From Hofstenia miamia (lineage: Eukaryota > Xenacoelomorpha > Acoela > Hofsteniidae), in assembly GCA_900660155.1 (NCBI GenBank), contig CABFPE010000423.1:86410-150409 (forward strand): a DNA stretch of 64,000 bases, in the 5' to 3' direction. The notes under the pieces are model-generated. The model saw only the letters and a program-made list of their open reading frames with translations, made no database searches and was not told where the DNA came from. The position numbers and the translations under genes are program-made. Of the stretch, positions 10,288 through 22,623 are shown piece after piece (the first letter of the stretch is position 1; every line of letters begins with the position of its first letter).

Positions 10288-11598
10288 TGTAACATCCTCC
10301 ACCTGGCCTATTTGCACCATGTATTATTGCTAATAACNGACACTAACTGCATTTAAATAATATTAAAGTAGCCATTACCGTAAAATTACTGGCTTAGTAA
10401 ATTAATTAATAGACAGCAGTTTCCTATACTTACATTTAATAATGATACATGTAACTGGCCTATTTGCACCATGTATTATTGCTAATAACTACCACTCAGT
10501 AAATTGTGGGTGAGGAGTTACTACATTAATGAACCGCCAAGCATTTCCTCTCTACTTAACTATCTAGGTTAATTGAGTACTAATCATCACTATTTAGGTG
10601 ACGAAGCCATGTGACATTTCCTCTTTGAATCATTTGTGGGCTACTGCCCAACGCAGATCTCCACATCACAGCTCCTCTCATTCATGAACGATTGAATGAA
10701 TCCACTGCACCATCTCAGCTCAATGAGGACTAATTATGTGTACCTTACTTTAGCTCAGTGCGTGTACTCATGTCAAGTTGTAACTGACTTAAACTCAATT
10801 TTGNGTTTGTTGGTTTGATTAAGTAAAGCAACCAGGCATTGACACTAACTGCATTTAAATAATATTAAAGTAGCCATTACCGTAAAATTACTGGCTTAGT
10901 AAATTAATTAATAGACAGCAGTTTCCTATACTTACATTTAATAATGATACATGTAAGTTCATTTATTCAGTCAATTATACTCAAGTCTCCTACTATTAAG
11001 AATAGATATATATTCCTAGGGTTCGACTATCCAGTCATTTCAAGCATCTATTATTTCATACAAGTATAGATTGATAGTCAGACTAAGCAAGAATAAAAAA
11101 ACTCCTAACTGTAACATAAGTGCGGTTTCATGACTGGCACAAGGACCCTTCGAATGGATCCCATGATGGAATCCAGCCACTACTTGCCACAACTTGCTTA
11201 GCTGAACATTTTATTAAATATCAAACCAGATAAATGAAGAATGAAAAATAAAATAAACTCTGAAGAATTTATTGTTCATCAAATTTCTCTTAAATTCCAA
11301 GCTATTTATTTAAAAATTGTAAAGTACCTGCCAATTTTGAATTTCAAATAAATCTTCTGCCAATATGGCTGTTCTTACGTAAGCGTAATTTTGCTTGTTA
11401 CAATTTGTCAAATAGTACTTAATTGGCTATAGTGTTTCTCTCAAAATGCACAATATTGTAACTTGGTTGCATCTTACAAAATGAATAAGATAATTAACTA
11501 AATTTTACAATCATATTTCTGATTATATTTAATCACTGTAATCATTTAACGTTAATCTTTCTTTTGCAGCTTATTGCTTTTTTTTGGATGATGCTACA
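10288..11598 (-). mobile_element. Solo LTR, family A, nested in the Polinton-like element
   Basis: On the plus strand it starts TGTAACATCCTCC and ends GGATGATGCTACA, the reverse complement of the 5992-7143 LTR. It is flanked by the 4-bp direct repeat ATTT (10284-10287 and 11599-11602). Its 1311-bp length exceeds the other copies because a block at 10339-10452 duplicates 10842-10956 next to a single N at 10338. Another N lies at 10804. The extra length is therefore probably an assembly artefact. Confidence 0.9.
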
Positions 11599-11602
11599 AT
11601 TT

Positions 11603-14196
11603 GCTAGCAGCTTTTGGAGTCATCATTGAATTTAAAATTAAATAAAGTGTTCAATTCACAGGTTATTTATTACAAACTTTTAGCATATAAACCAATAAAA
11701 AATAACTTAATTCATTTGATCCAATCATCAACTAACACAATTAATTCATTTGCCACCCCACAAAACATTGTTAGAACATTATAAAATATCTGTTATGTGT
11801 TTACCCTAATATCAATTTACTGTTTCACATTCTCCTATAAAGAACCATGTTATTAGATTATAAAATTCTTGGTTTCCCCAAAGTGTATTATATCTAAGTG
11901 CTTATAGATTTATTTAACACTATGCTAAGAGCTGAAAATTTGTTTACATGACTCAGGCTAAGAAAAGAAATACTACCATGCTTAAATTTTACAGAATTTT
12001 TCCAGCCAGGGTTTTTTTGCAAAAAATGCCTAGAAACACATTAGCAATGTTTTTGACAGAAGCTTTTAATCTGTCACATTCAAGTGTACTCAATTTAAAA
12101 TCTTTTTATTACCACATCCAGAATCCTGCAAAGAGAACCTGTCAATCACCCAAAAAGTTGACATTTTAAAAGCTTTTTACATTAAAACCCTCCCCCTGCA
12201 AAATAAACAAGTTGAGTCTTAAAAGCAATTTTTTAAAGCTTTTCTTGGAGAACCTGTCAACATCAAATTAGTTAAAATCTTTTTTGCATAAACTCACCTA
12301 CTTGAGATTTTTAAGTACCACAAATTGACTTTATCACAAAAGTTTTCCCAAATTGATTTTACTTATCACTAATTGGATATTCTCCATCCAATCAAAACTT
12401 GATGTCTCCTGCATTAAAATTTTTTATTATCCTTTTTCATTATCATCCCAACTTCAGATAAAACTAGTTTGTTTTCAATGTTCTGCTTTTAAAATGTCTT
12501 TCAATAATTTTTCCAACTTTCTCTCTGTCTGGAATGCCAAATATGAGCAAATTATCAATGACAATCCTTATAAAAGCAAGTCAGAAATTTTGAAGAATTT
12601 AAGACATTCTTTGTAAAATACATTATCTAAGAATTTTTATTATACAATGTAACAAATTATTAATCAGATTTTTTACATTGCAATTTGTTATAATATAAAA
12701 TATGTAATGCACATTTTTCATTTTATTAAAAAAACAAAAGGGTTCTTACATTATATCTGTTATAATATTTCTCAGTTAAAATGTGTAATGTATGTTTTTT
12801 CATTTTATTAAAAACAAAACTATTATTGTTAAATGTGTAAAACAAATGTTTTTAGCTTTGACAATATTCTGGAAGAGTCTAATCAAACTATGGAAATTTT
12901 CAATGACTGGTTGCAAAATTTTGAAGGTCAAGTTGACCAAATGATGACTGGTTATGATAATCAAAATGGGTTTGGTAATGTTAACCAAACAGCTACATCT
13001 TCAACTCAAAAAACTATGATGCTTGAAAACAATGCCTCAAACACGTGAGTATACAATATAGCAGGCTTTTCTTATTTTTGAAAAACAAGGCTTCAAGTTT
13101 TCTTGTATAAATAAATACAGTCAATGTTTTTTTAATTCGAAGACATGGTAAACACAATTATTTGGGTGTGATTCATCAGTCATTTTTTCAAAAAGAAATC
13201 AGATGTGTAAAAACATGAGTCTTATTTTCATATCAATGAGAAGCAAATTAATGGTTTACAAATTTAAAATGTGTTACTCCTTGGTCATATATTTTCAAAA
13301 ACCAATTTATGTTATTACTAGATTGAGAACAAATGTAATTAGAGAAAAGTAGGGAATTAAAAAATCTTTCTCTCAATCTCTCACATGAAAAGAAGAAGTG
13401 GCTTTGCCAATGAATCCAATTATAAATGGTGTATACTAGTTAAAATATGAATTTATCCCCTCTTGTTATTTTAAATTACCCAAAATCATAACACTAAATG
13501 ATGGGTAATTTTACTTTTTATCCACACTTTTTAGTTTGATGTTGTAATCTTGTTTAATAGTTATTTTATATAATGCATGTATTTATCTAATTTTTACCAA
13601 ATATTGAATATGTGTTTTAAATGCTATATTGTCAATTTTTTATCTAACACCCTGGTTTTTTGAGGTTGATTATGAGATGATATTTATTTAGTTAAACATA
13701 ATTTTATTTAAAAGAGTTTCAAAAAATACGAGGTGTTATCACTTATTTATTTAGCTTAATTTAATTTTGTTTTAAATAATGAGTTTTGGTGAATACTCAA
13801 TTTATTTGTTAAAATGTCAATTTATACTTTTCATTTATTGTAGAATATTGCGTGTCTCCTTATTTGCAGTTTAATTAAGTTAACAAGCTATAAGATTCTC
13901 ATCTCCCTCTCTCTCTTTTAAATGTAATTAATGAGAGCATTATCATTATTGATAGTGTTTAATATTACATGTGCATGTGTAAATATCTATTTTACATTAC
14001 ACTGTCAATTTTTATCTAATACCTCAGTTTTTTAGGGTGATTGAGATCTTATTTAGTTAGTTAAACATAATTTTGTTTAAAAGAGTTTTTAAATAATGTG
14101 AGGTGTTATCACTTATTTGTTTAGCTTAATTTAATTTTGTTTTAAATAATGCATGCATTTTATATGATTTTTTATCTGGCTATTAGTGATTACAAT
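11603..14196. other. AT-rich interior of the Polinton-like element, no recognised gene
   Basis: The stretch is strongly AT-rich with homopolymer runs. An open segment at 12833-13048 (+) encodes a polar 71-residue stretch rich in Asn and Gln that I do not recognise. A direct duplication occupies 13615-13790 and 13988-14152. Capsid-type genes would be expected in such an element, but none can be made out. Confidence 0.5.
13615..14152 (+). repeat. Direct duplication of a ~165-base unit
   Basis: The units 13615-13790 and 13988-14152 share a series of blocks: GTCAATTTTTTATCTAA, GTTAAACATAATTTT, AGGTGTTATCACTTATTT and AGCTTAATTTAATTTTG. About 200 bases separate them. It is AT-rich and noncoding. 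Confidence 0.75.
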
Positions 14197-14271
14197 TGTA
14201 GCATCATCCAAACCAAGCATTCCTTAACAGTAATTAGACACGGCGTAACAAGCTAGGTGGAGGATGTTACA
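14197..14271 (+). mobile_element. 75-bp miniature LTR, family A, with target-site duplication
   Basis: It begins TGTAGCATCATCCAAA and ends AGCTAGGTGGAGGATGTTACA with no recognisable middle of the 1.15-kb LTR. The last ~55 bases match the LTR's 3' end. It is flanked by the 4-bp direct repeat CAAT (14193-14196 and 14272-14275). It is either an LTR with a very large internal deletion or a miniature element mobilised by family-A machinery. Confidence 0.85.
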
Positions 14272-14432
14272 CAATGTATTGCCATTTTCATCTATAATGT
14301 TGTTATACATATTTGTGATGAAAAAAAATTAGTGTGTTTTCACGTTGAGTAAGCTGTCACCAATGTAAATACTTTTTTTTCCAAAAATGAATACTACTCT
14401 TTAAATATAATGACTGTCCTTCCAATCCCACT

Positions 14433-17400
14433 TTGCTAAAAATTTTTAAATTTAGTTATACAAGCAGTGTTGGTCAACCCCTCATTTTTCAATGCACTCA
14501 TTGCACATATAGTAGCCAAAAAACCCATGCATTAGAAGGTCATATAAATAGGAAACATAAAAAATCACGGGTGTATCTATGCACTGGATGCAAATTATTT
14601 TTCCATAACAAGAAATTGTTTCTGATCATGTTACAGTTGTTCATGAATGATCAGCACCACCTTCCATCAACAAGATTAATTTGCATAAGACTAATACATT
14701 GTGTAAGGGGAGCTTTGCCTGTTTTGAAAGCCAACAATTAAATGCAGTGGAAATTTATTCACCATTCTGTTTTGCCCACCCATCTATTGCAAAAATTATT
14801 AAAGAGGATGTGGCCAAGCATTACTCTGCCAAAGTATATTTAACTTCTGAGGTCAAACTATCATGAACAGATAAAGATGAAGAGAAGTGAGTCATTCTGC
14901 ACCTTACAAGCAAGCCAGCATCTGTGTTTTGTACAGGACTTTGTGAGGCAGCACATTCTTGCATGATAAATGAACTCACAAATTACATTAACATTTGTGC
15001 AAATAACAGATCAAACTGGGTGGTGAGAAATATAAACAATGTAGGGCTATGCATTGCCAAGTATAGACCAACCCATGCTGGAACATTCATCCCACTACCA
15101 GATTATCTAAAGAAGAACCATTTCCTGGTAAACCCAAAGACAGAGGGATCCAACCACTGTTTTTTGTATGCAGTTTTAGCATGTCTACACCCAGAAATTA
15201 AACATTGAGAGCAAATCATTTGTTTAAACAAGTTTAAGGGTGCTTTAAATGTTAATGGTCTATCTATCCCACTATCTGTAAATGATGTCTGAGTTTTTTA
15301 AGATCTCAACCAAATAAAGGTCAATGTTTACACTCTAAATGCTAATGATCAGAGTTTGGTTCCTTCATATGTATCAGAGAAGGACTACGAAAAAAATGCA
15401 AATTTGATGATAATTGAAGAAGGTGGAAATAGTCATTATGTGGCCATAATGAATTTGAATGCCTGCATTAAATTTTTTAAGAACACTCATAAGGGTATGC
15501 AGTGTCCAAAATGTTTATCTGGTTTTAATACAAAGGAAAATTTGGCAAAGCATCAGAAGAAATGTAGTGGATCTGCTGAACCTGAAATTACATTCCCCAG
15601 TCAGTCAGAAAAAATTGAATTTAAAAATTATGGGGCAAAAAACTTTGTACCATTAATGGCCACATTTGATATAGAAATGATTTCAGAAAAAGTGCATGGT
15701 CCTCTACCTAACCCCACCACCAGCTACACGGTTCAAGAAGTGAGACAGAGACCCTCTGGCATTTGCATTGCCACTATGATGGAGAGGGAGCTGCTTTCTT
15801 CCAAAGTCTTTTCTGGCAAGGAATGCATGCAGAATGCATGGGACCACTTTAGAAAAATTGCGCATGAGTCATTTGAGGCAAAGCAAAAACATCGTACACT
15901 TCAAATTACACATGGTGAACAAACAAGAATGCTGGCGAATGCAACATCCTGTGTATTTTGTGAAAAGCCATTTGAGGTTACTTTGAAAAAAGTAATCGAC
16001 CATTGTCACTATAGTGGTAAAATTAGAGGCATTGCCCATAGTGACTGTAATATTTTGCATAGATCACCCAATTTCACCCCCATATTTGCACATAATGCTT
16101 CCCATTATGATTTCCATATTTTATTGAAAACTTTAAAATTGAGGGAAGGCGAAAAATTAAGTTGTATTCCCTGCACTAGTGAAAACATGTTGTCACTCAG
16201 TTTATTGATTCCCGTCTCAACTTTTGTGGATAAAAATAATGTAACAAAAAATATTTACGAAGAATTACGATTTCTAGACTCTTATCACTTTATAACAGAT
16301 AGTCTCTCCAACCTAACAAAGAACATTGGCAGTGATAATTATAAATTTTTACATGCGGGTATGAATGATCAAAAAGCAGAGGCATTCATCAGAGGCAAGG
16401 GGGTGCTATGTTATGATGATTTAGATAGTTTCAAGAAGAACTGATTGACTGGGAAAACATCTCTAACACAGGAAGAACTGGACTTTGAGTGGGAACATAC
16501 ATGGGTAAAGGGAGGCTGTCAGACACTCAAAGACTACCATAATAATTATTTGGAGACAGACACCCTCTTACTTGGTGATGTAATTAGAGAATTTTTAGAT
16601 TGGAGAGCATGGAAACATACAAGCTAGACCCTGTGCACTTCTTCACAATTTCAAATTATAGCTGGAATGCAATGCTGAAATACAAGTAAATGTCATTGGA
16701 CCCCATTGCCAATCTGGATCAGTTGGAATTTATTGAAAGTGGAATTTGAGGAGTCATGTCCAGTGTTTATTCAAGTTGTTATTTTAATGCAAGTAACCCA
16801 ATGGTGGAGGGTTACAGCAGTGGGAAAGACTCCACATATTGAATCTTCCTTGATATGAACAGTCTATATGGAGCTTCTATGAGTGAGTTTTTACCCACTG
16901 GAGGCCTATGCTGGACAGATGAGATGGAAAATATACTTGTCACACTGTCAGAGGCAGACAAAGGCTTCCTGGTAATGTTCAACATTCATTATCCATCACA
17001 TCTGCATGGAGAACACTCTGATTATGTGTGTGGCTGATGAATTGTTGTCACCACACCAAAAACATATAAAACCATGTTAAATTTAAAGACGGGAAAAGTA
17101 CCAAAATTAATGCAAACATTTTTTGATAAAAAAGAATACATAGTACATTATGAAGTTCTAAAAGTGACAAAATTCCACAAAGCATTGCAGTTCCAGCAAT
17201 CAAAATTTTTAAAGCCTTACATTGATTTAAACACAATGAAAAGAAAAGCTGCTAAGAATGACTTTGAAAAGAATTTTTATAAATTAATGTCAAATGCAGT
17301 ATTTGGGAAGACTATGGAATCTCTCAGAAAATGGTGCATAGTCAAGTTTGTCAGTAATCAGGAGGCTGCTGAAAAATTAATTAAGACACCTGAATTTAAG

Positions 17401-17990
17401 TCATGCAATATAATTTCCAAAAATCTAGTGCAGGTCATGTTATGGCATAAAGAGATCAAGTGGACAAAACCAAATTATATTGGTCAAACTATTTTAGATG
17501 TGTCCAAAATGTTATGAAGGAGGCATTTAAGAATCAAATTTCCCTATTATACAGTGATACAGACTCTCTCCTGTATAAAATAAAGAGTAAAAATTTATAT
17601 GCTGAATTGCCAGCAATAGCCAGCCATTTTGACTTTTCAAATTATCTGAAAGATTCACCATTGATTAGTGAGGCAAATAAGAAAACTTATTTAAAGGTGA
17701 AGGATGAGCTGGCTGATGGAATACTAACACAGATGGTGGCATTAAAATAAAAAATTTATTCTGTCCAATATATATGTGCAAATAGTGGGGAGGGTCACCT
17801 TAAATCTAGTGCAAAAGGAGTTACAGGTATTGTGAAAAAAGACCATGAATTTTGATATCTTCAAATGCATTTTGGATGGTGAAGAAATTCTGCAGAGGAT
17901 AAACAAAGTGGCACTAACACCCTATGATGATAAGAGAAATCTGGTGGATCATTACCAAAGTTTGCCATATGGTCATAAAGATATAGACTG
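14433..17990 (+). pseudogene. Protein-primed family-B DNA polymerase fossil (Polinton type)
   Basis: The open segments together show the domain order of a Polinton DNA polymerase. The N-terminus has a C2H2-type finger (CTHCTYSSQKTHALEGH, about 14485). A conserved N-terminal block follows with NHCFLYAVLACL (about 15150), then a second finger CPKCLSGF (about 15505). The exonuclease-domain start ATFDIEM lies near 15660 and an HNH-like cysteine block CxxC..DHCHYSGKIRGIAHSDCN near 15955-16055. HNASHYDFHILL follows, then the palm motifs MNSLYGAS (about 16855) and YSDTDSLLY (about 17550). YSDTDS is the catalytic motif C. The enzyme would copy the element from its protein-capped ends. It is broken several times. 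Confidence 0.85.
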
Positions 17991-17999
17991 AATTTACAT

Positions 18000-18240
18000 G
18001 TATTTTTTACTAATTTTCCATTTAGATATTCCACAATCTTCAATTAAACACCATATAAAGGAAACCATCTACAAGCAGTAACAGCAAATGACCTCATTTA
18101 GGTACATGAAAAATATTTTGCACACAAATTTAATAATTATTTCCTAGATCCGTGATAGTGAATTGCCTCTGCCATCTCACTCTGCCTCCATAGTCACTCC
18201 AAGTTTCTGTATATGGTAAATGGAATTGGTCAATTTATTG
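18000..18240. other. AT-rich spacer after the polymerase
   Basis: Nothing is recognised between the end of polymerase similarity and the tandem repeats. Confidence 0.4.
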
Positions 18241-18379
18241 TTAGCAACCTTTTACTTGCTTAGATGTTGTAAATAATTTTCATTTCCATACAATGCATTT
18301 CCCTTAATTCATCCATATGTTTGTGCAAAGTCCACCTCTGAGTTAAATTTCCACCACAACAAAGGCATATGTATATTTT

Positions 18380-19110
18380 AATATATATATAAAAAATTAA
18401 TGGAAATATTTTGCTCTGCCTCCTGTCATTTTATCATATTCTATCAATTGAAAAAACGCCTCTATGCCAAAGTCAGCTATAACAAAAGTATAATTGCTTT
18501 AGACATATAATAAAATTAATGAAAATATTTAGCTCCATTTGTCACCATTTTACAATGTCCAGTTGTATTGAATGAAAAAAATGCCTCTCTATGTAAATGC
18601 CTTCAACAACAAGTGTATGTGAGTTTTACACATGTGATAAATTAATGGAAATATTTAGCTCTGTCTGCCACTAATTATGATTTTCACAGTTTATTGATTG
18701 AAGAATGTCTCCACATTAGAATGAAAAAAGAATGCCTCCATGTGAAAATTCCTTCACAAAAAAATGTATGTGCATTTTAATTTATAAGAAGTTAATGGAA
18801 ATATTTAACTCCATTTGTCAACATTTTACAATATCCAGTTGTTTTGAATGAAAAAGATGCCTCTCTGTAAATGCCTCCTGCTGAATGTTTGTTCATCAAC
18901 TGAAAACATGTTCTCCCCAGTGCCCCCTCTATGTGTAATTTATTTTTAAAATGGTATAATCAAATTAATTGAATGATTATTTATATATAATTTAGTTTCC
19001 ACACTCCACTGAATGTTTGTTCATCAACTGAAAAAAATCATGTTCTCCTCAGTGCTCCCTCTATGTGTAATTTATTTTAAAATGGTATAATTGAAAATAA
19101 TTATATTTTG
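18380..19110 (+). repeat. Degenerate tandem repeats in the Polinton-like element
   Basis: A unit containing AATTAATGGAAATATTTAGCTC, then a GAATGAAAAAAATGCCTC block, recurs about four times (starting near 18397, 18511, 18641 and 18790) with a period of roughly 110-150 bases. A second unit, GAATGTTTGTTCATCAACTG...CCTCTATGTGTAATTTATTT, occurs twice (near 18892 and 19012). The copies are well diverged. Confidence 0.75.
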
Positions 19111-19299
19111 TTTAAAGTTTATTTAGATCCCCATGTGTTCAAAAAAGAAAAAAAAGTTTTCCATCATCAACTGATGAAAGAATGCCTCTTTGATGCTAAC
19201 AAATCTCATGCAATATATATGGTAAAAGAAATTATTTATATATATTTTGCTATGGTTTATTTAGTTTTGCCGACTATACAAAAGTTCCCCATTGCTGAT

Positions 19300-20100
19300 G
19301 ATTTGGTTTAAAATATTTAGTCTGTTGTTTTTCTACCAGAAGAAAACTTGTTCCTGCCATAAAACAATTTCTTTAATTACTCACTCAAAATGAGGTGATA
19401 CAATTTATTGTGATATTTAATTTTAAATGTTATTTAGTCTTCACATGAAGTCTCTATGCACTTGCAAAGCTGTTAGCAGATAACCATTATGTGCATTGTT
19501 CCCTCCTAATTTTTACAATGTAAAGCCAGTTAACTCTGATCTCAATGTATTATGTTCAGTGCAGAAAGTGGAATTACACCAATGTTAACCATAGGAGGCA
19601 ATTAAATCAATCCCAGGATGTATTACCCTTTATATTTGTTAATATCAATTTCTCTGGCTTACAATAATAGTGTGTTAATTTGATATTTAATATGTCAAAA
19701 GAGAGTGTATATAAAAAATCTTGATTATTATTTACATACGCCCATGGTGTAATTATTCTCCATTTTAATTTTGTGGATGCATAACTCTTATATCACACTT
19801 AGATATATTTTGTTGGATGTTTTGTGATTCTCGACTCTTGTAACCCTCCATCAGATGAACAACCCTCATCAAAAATTATCTATGCATGGGAAATGAAGAT
19901 GGTGGTTGACAACAATATGTGAACTCACATCAACAATGACAATGATAAACTAATATAATAGACAAATTTAATAGTGTAATTTACCATCATTATAAGTGGA
20001 ACTTGTATAATATACATGTATTTTGTCTTGTTTTTAAAATGTGGGCTTTACCATGCTCACTTAAATATCTGGTTTTATATTTTGGAAATTGATAAATTCG
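19300..20100. other. AT-rich right part of the Polinton-like element, no gene seen
   Basis: No coding region or repeat stands out. An open segment at 19108-19311 has low-complexity composition and overlaps the repeats, so it is not called. Confidence 0.4.
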
Positions 20101-20343
20101 TTTTTAACATGTAAATTAGACAATGCATTTTTTATTACATTGAATTTCGATCTCTTGTTTGTTTAATTTCTACATTTAATATTTTCCATGTGTATTAATG
20201 AAAATAGTTTAAAATTAGTTTTGTTTTTAACACATACTCTAGAGAATGCATTTTTTATTAGAGTAGATTGTGATCTCTTTTTGTTGAACTATATGTTTAA
20301 TATTTTCCATATGAATTATCGAAAATGGGTTAAAATAGTTTGT
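20100..20343 (+). repeat. Two tandem ~122-base units near the right inverted repeat
   Basis: Both units carry AATGCATTTTTTATTA, GATCTCTT, TTTAATATTTTCCAT and GAAAATRGKTTAAAAT in the same order. They lie just inside the right terminal inverted repeat. Confidence 0.75.
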
Positions 20344-20450
20344 TTGTTTAGAAACAAAAATGTTGTTTTTGTAAATGAAATGGTGGGTTTTGAAAACAAA
20401 GTGAAGACTTTTTGGAAAAAATTCCCGAAAATACATAATCACAAATGAGA

Positions 20451-20682
20451 TGTAATGTATGCAAGCAATTGTAATGTGTGATATAGCCGTGTATATTAAC
20501 AAAATGCAATGTAATGTATGCAAACAAATGTAATGTGTGATATACCCATGTATATTAACAAACAATGAAATTAGTCATTATATCACTAATTAAATCATCT
20601 TCACCAATATTCACGGTCTGTCACGTGACATGTGACGTCATGAGCTCTCGGCCAATCAGAATCCGAGTTAGTGTCCTCTCAT
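20451..20682 (-). repeat. Right terminal inverted repeat of the Polinton-like element
   Basis: It matches the left repeat in reverse complement and keeps more CG dinucleotides (for example GTCACGTGACATGTGACGTC against a TG/CA version on the left). The boundary at about 20682 is set only by where the left copy stops, so the true end could lie further right. Confidence 0.85.
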
Positions 20683-22017
20683 GGACTTGCATTCATAATT
20701 TGTAATTTTTCTGGTTTAAAAATTCGCGAATTTTAACAAATTTTAAAATGTTCAGAATAAAATTCTTTTTTAAAACATTGTACAGCATATCATTTTACAT
20801 TTTAATTGAACATTTGAGGCTTAGTTTTGTATATAATATAATATATATCATTGTAAACAACGACTGCTTATCAACATTATCATGTGGGTCTTATTGTACA
20901 TTTGAATTTCAAAGTTTTGCAATTTGCGTAATGCATGAATTCTATTTGAAACAAAAAATTCTTGAACTATGTCGTAGTTGTCACAGGCCCTCCAAAAGCT
21001 CTCAACAGGCCTGGGGCAAACACACTAAAAGATAATAGAGGAAGCAAAATCTTTTGTTTAGTCTCAATGAATCTTTTCCAGTTATAGAAAGCCATTATTG
21101 TCATACAAGGACAAATATAACGTATTTAGATTCAACATAAAATATAAGACACATGTATGAATTGTACATTGAGAGGGTCAGAGAAGAGAAAAAAGAATAA
21201 GATTTTAAAGTATAAAAACGTTGTTACAGAGAAATTTTCAACACAGCGTATTACATTGATTTCTTATACCAAAGTTAGACAAGTGTGATGACTGTGAAAA
21301 ATTCAAAATTGTTCAGAAGGAAGGCTTGATGACACAGTATTGCACAGGCCGGCAGACTTTGTTGGCCGGTGTTCATATATCTTACGACCAGTAGAGGTCT
21401 GCTAAGTGTTGCAATTGTTTCTCTACTATGACTTATTTCCCTATTTATTTTGTAAAAATTACCACAAAAGTTGATTAACAGCTATTCACCAAGAGAGATT
21501 TGCTAAAACAACTAAACCGAATCTTTCAGATAATTGAAAAAAGAAACTGTACATTATAGTTGCAACTAATAATTATCTGCATATTTGTGAAATAAGTTTC
21601 AAACATTTATAAATAACTATCACTAAGAAATAACAACTAAGAAAATTAAACCCCAAAATCAAAAGAAGACTATTATAGAGGGGTGAGCAAAAGTTTATAG
21701 TAAAACACTTTTTTCTAAAATTCTTACTTTATTTCAGCTTTGCATTATTTACTGTGTCAATAAGGTAAGTAGTATGTTTATGTGCTACATGCACTAGCAC
21801 TAGCTTTTGGCGCCATCAACATGATAATGGTCTGACATGAGTGCATTTTGTCAGCATGTACGCAAATGCATGCACATTGTGAAAGTCAACTTGGAGATAA
21901 CCAAGTATACACATGCACTTTGTAAGTATTGATGGTAGTTTAGAGTCAACCAATGATATTAAAGAATGTATTCAATATATAAATAACAATTGCGCTGTGT
22001 TTCTATTTCAATTTACA
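20683..22017. other. Intergenic, no gene recognised
   Basis: CG dinucleotides become common again here compared with the preceding 13 kb. An open segment at 20748-21035 is hydrophobic and AT-biased, with no family resemblance, and is not called. Nothing else stands out. Confidence 0.5.
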
Positions 22018-22618
22018 ATACAAGTCTAATATTACTTTTCAAAATACAAATAATCAANGAATGTACTGGTTAAACTCCTTTGAATACGTAGTGTATATAG
22101 GAGTCCTGAATATATATTAGATTTCTTGATACAAAACACAGTGATCATTACAAAATATTCTACTTAGAGTACATTAAATTACATTAAGCATATAGACTGA
22201 CAATAAGAAACACATTTTCAAAGCAAACTGGCATAAAACACAAACAGCATCTACTCAGTAATGAATTTCAAAAATACATAATTCGTTTATTAATTGCAAG
22301 CTAATTTACAATACAAGTTTAATATTACTTTTCAAAATACAAATAATCAATTTTAAATCAGTTCAAGTCTGCCCTTATACCCTAGTGTAATGCATTCTTC
22401 AAATTGATTTGACTTGATTGTCTTGAATGAGGTCATCATCATTTCCCAATCACTTCATTCTCCAGCATTAAGCTCGTTTGCATATTTCGAAGTTATAACA
22501 CAAGCTGTTGAAAAGTTAGAAGAAAGTTCACCAAGTTTACCTTTCATATCATCGGCAGTGTAAAAATCATTCAATATTTGAATTTGTTCGTTTTCTAGTG
22601 TCAGCCCAAACTCATTTT
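22018..22618 (-). pseudogene. Partial duplicate of the 3' end of the secreted-protein gene
   Basis: From 22059 to about 22618 the sequence matches 24763-25323 with a few percent differences. It covers the last ~88 codons of the gene at 25058-26086 plus about 295 bases of its 3' flank. A premature stop replaces an Arg codon after NAGE in the duplicate. The segment left of the single N at 22058 (22011-22057) repeats the gene's 3' flank once more, so the join is suspect. At about 22618 homology ends abruptly and a Tc1 transposase fossil starts on the other strand. Confidence 0.8.
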
Positions 22619-22623
22619 TACAA

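Larger units (their letters stand above)
7613..20682 (+). mobile_element. Polinton-like element with terminal inverted repeats, broken
   Basis: The interval is bounded by inverted repeats (7613-7976 and 20451-20682) and holds a protein-primed family-B DNA polymerase fossil, two small ORFs near the left end and long AT-rich repeats. Polymerase plus long inverted termini fits Polintons (Mavericks) or a related linear, protein-primed element. I see no capsid, packaging ATPase, protease or integrase gene, so it is either a reduced copy or a different pPolB element. About 1.3 kb of its length is a nested solo LTR and 75 bp a miniature LTR. It has many breaks. The left repeat ends exactly where the old LTR ends, so the true left end may have been displaced by that insertion. 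Confidence 0.7.

Noticed and set aside
7610-20685. A 6-bp Polinton target-site duplication at 7610-7615 and 20680-20685
   Set aside because: The flanks ACAATG and CATGGA do not match, and the left flank belongs to an LTR.
20748-21035. Plus-strand ORF of 95 codons
   Set aside because: AT-driven hydrophobic composition, no motif, no start context or neighbours to support it.
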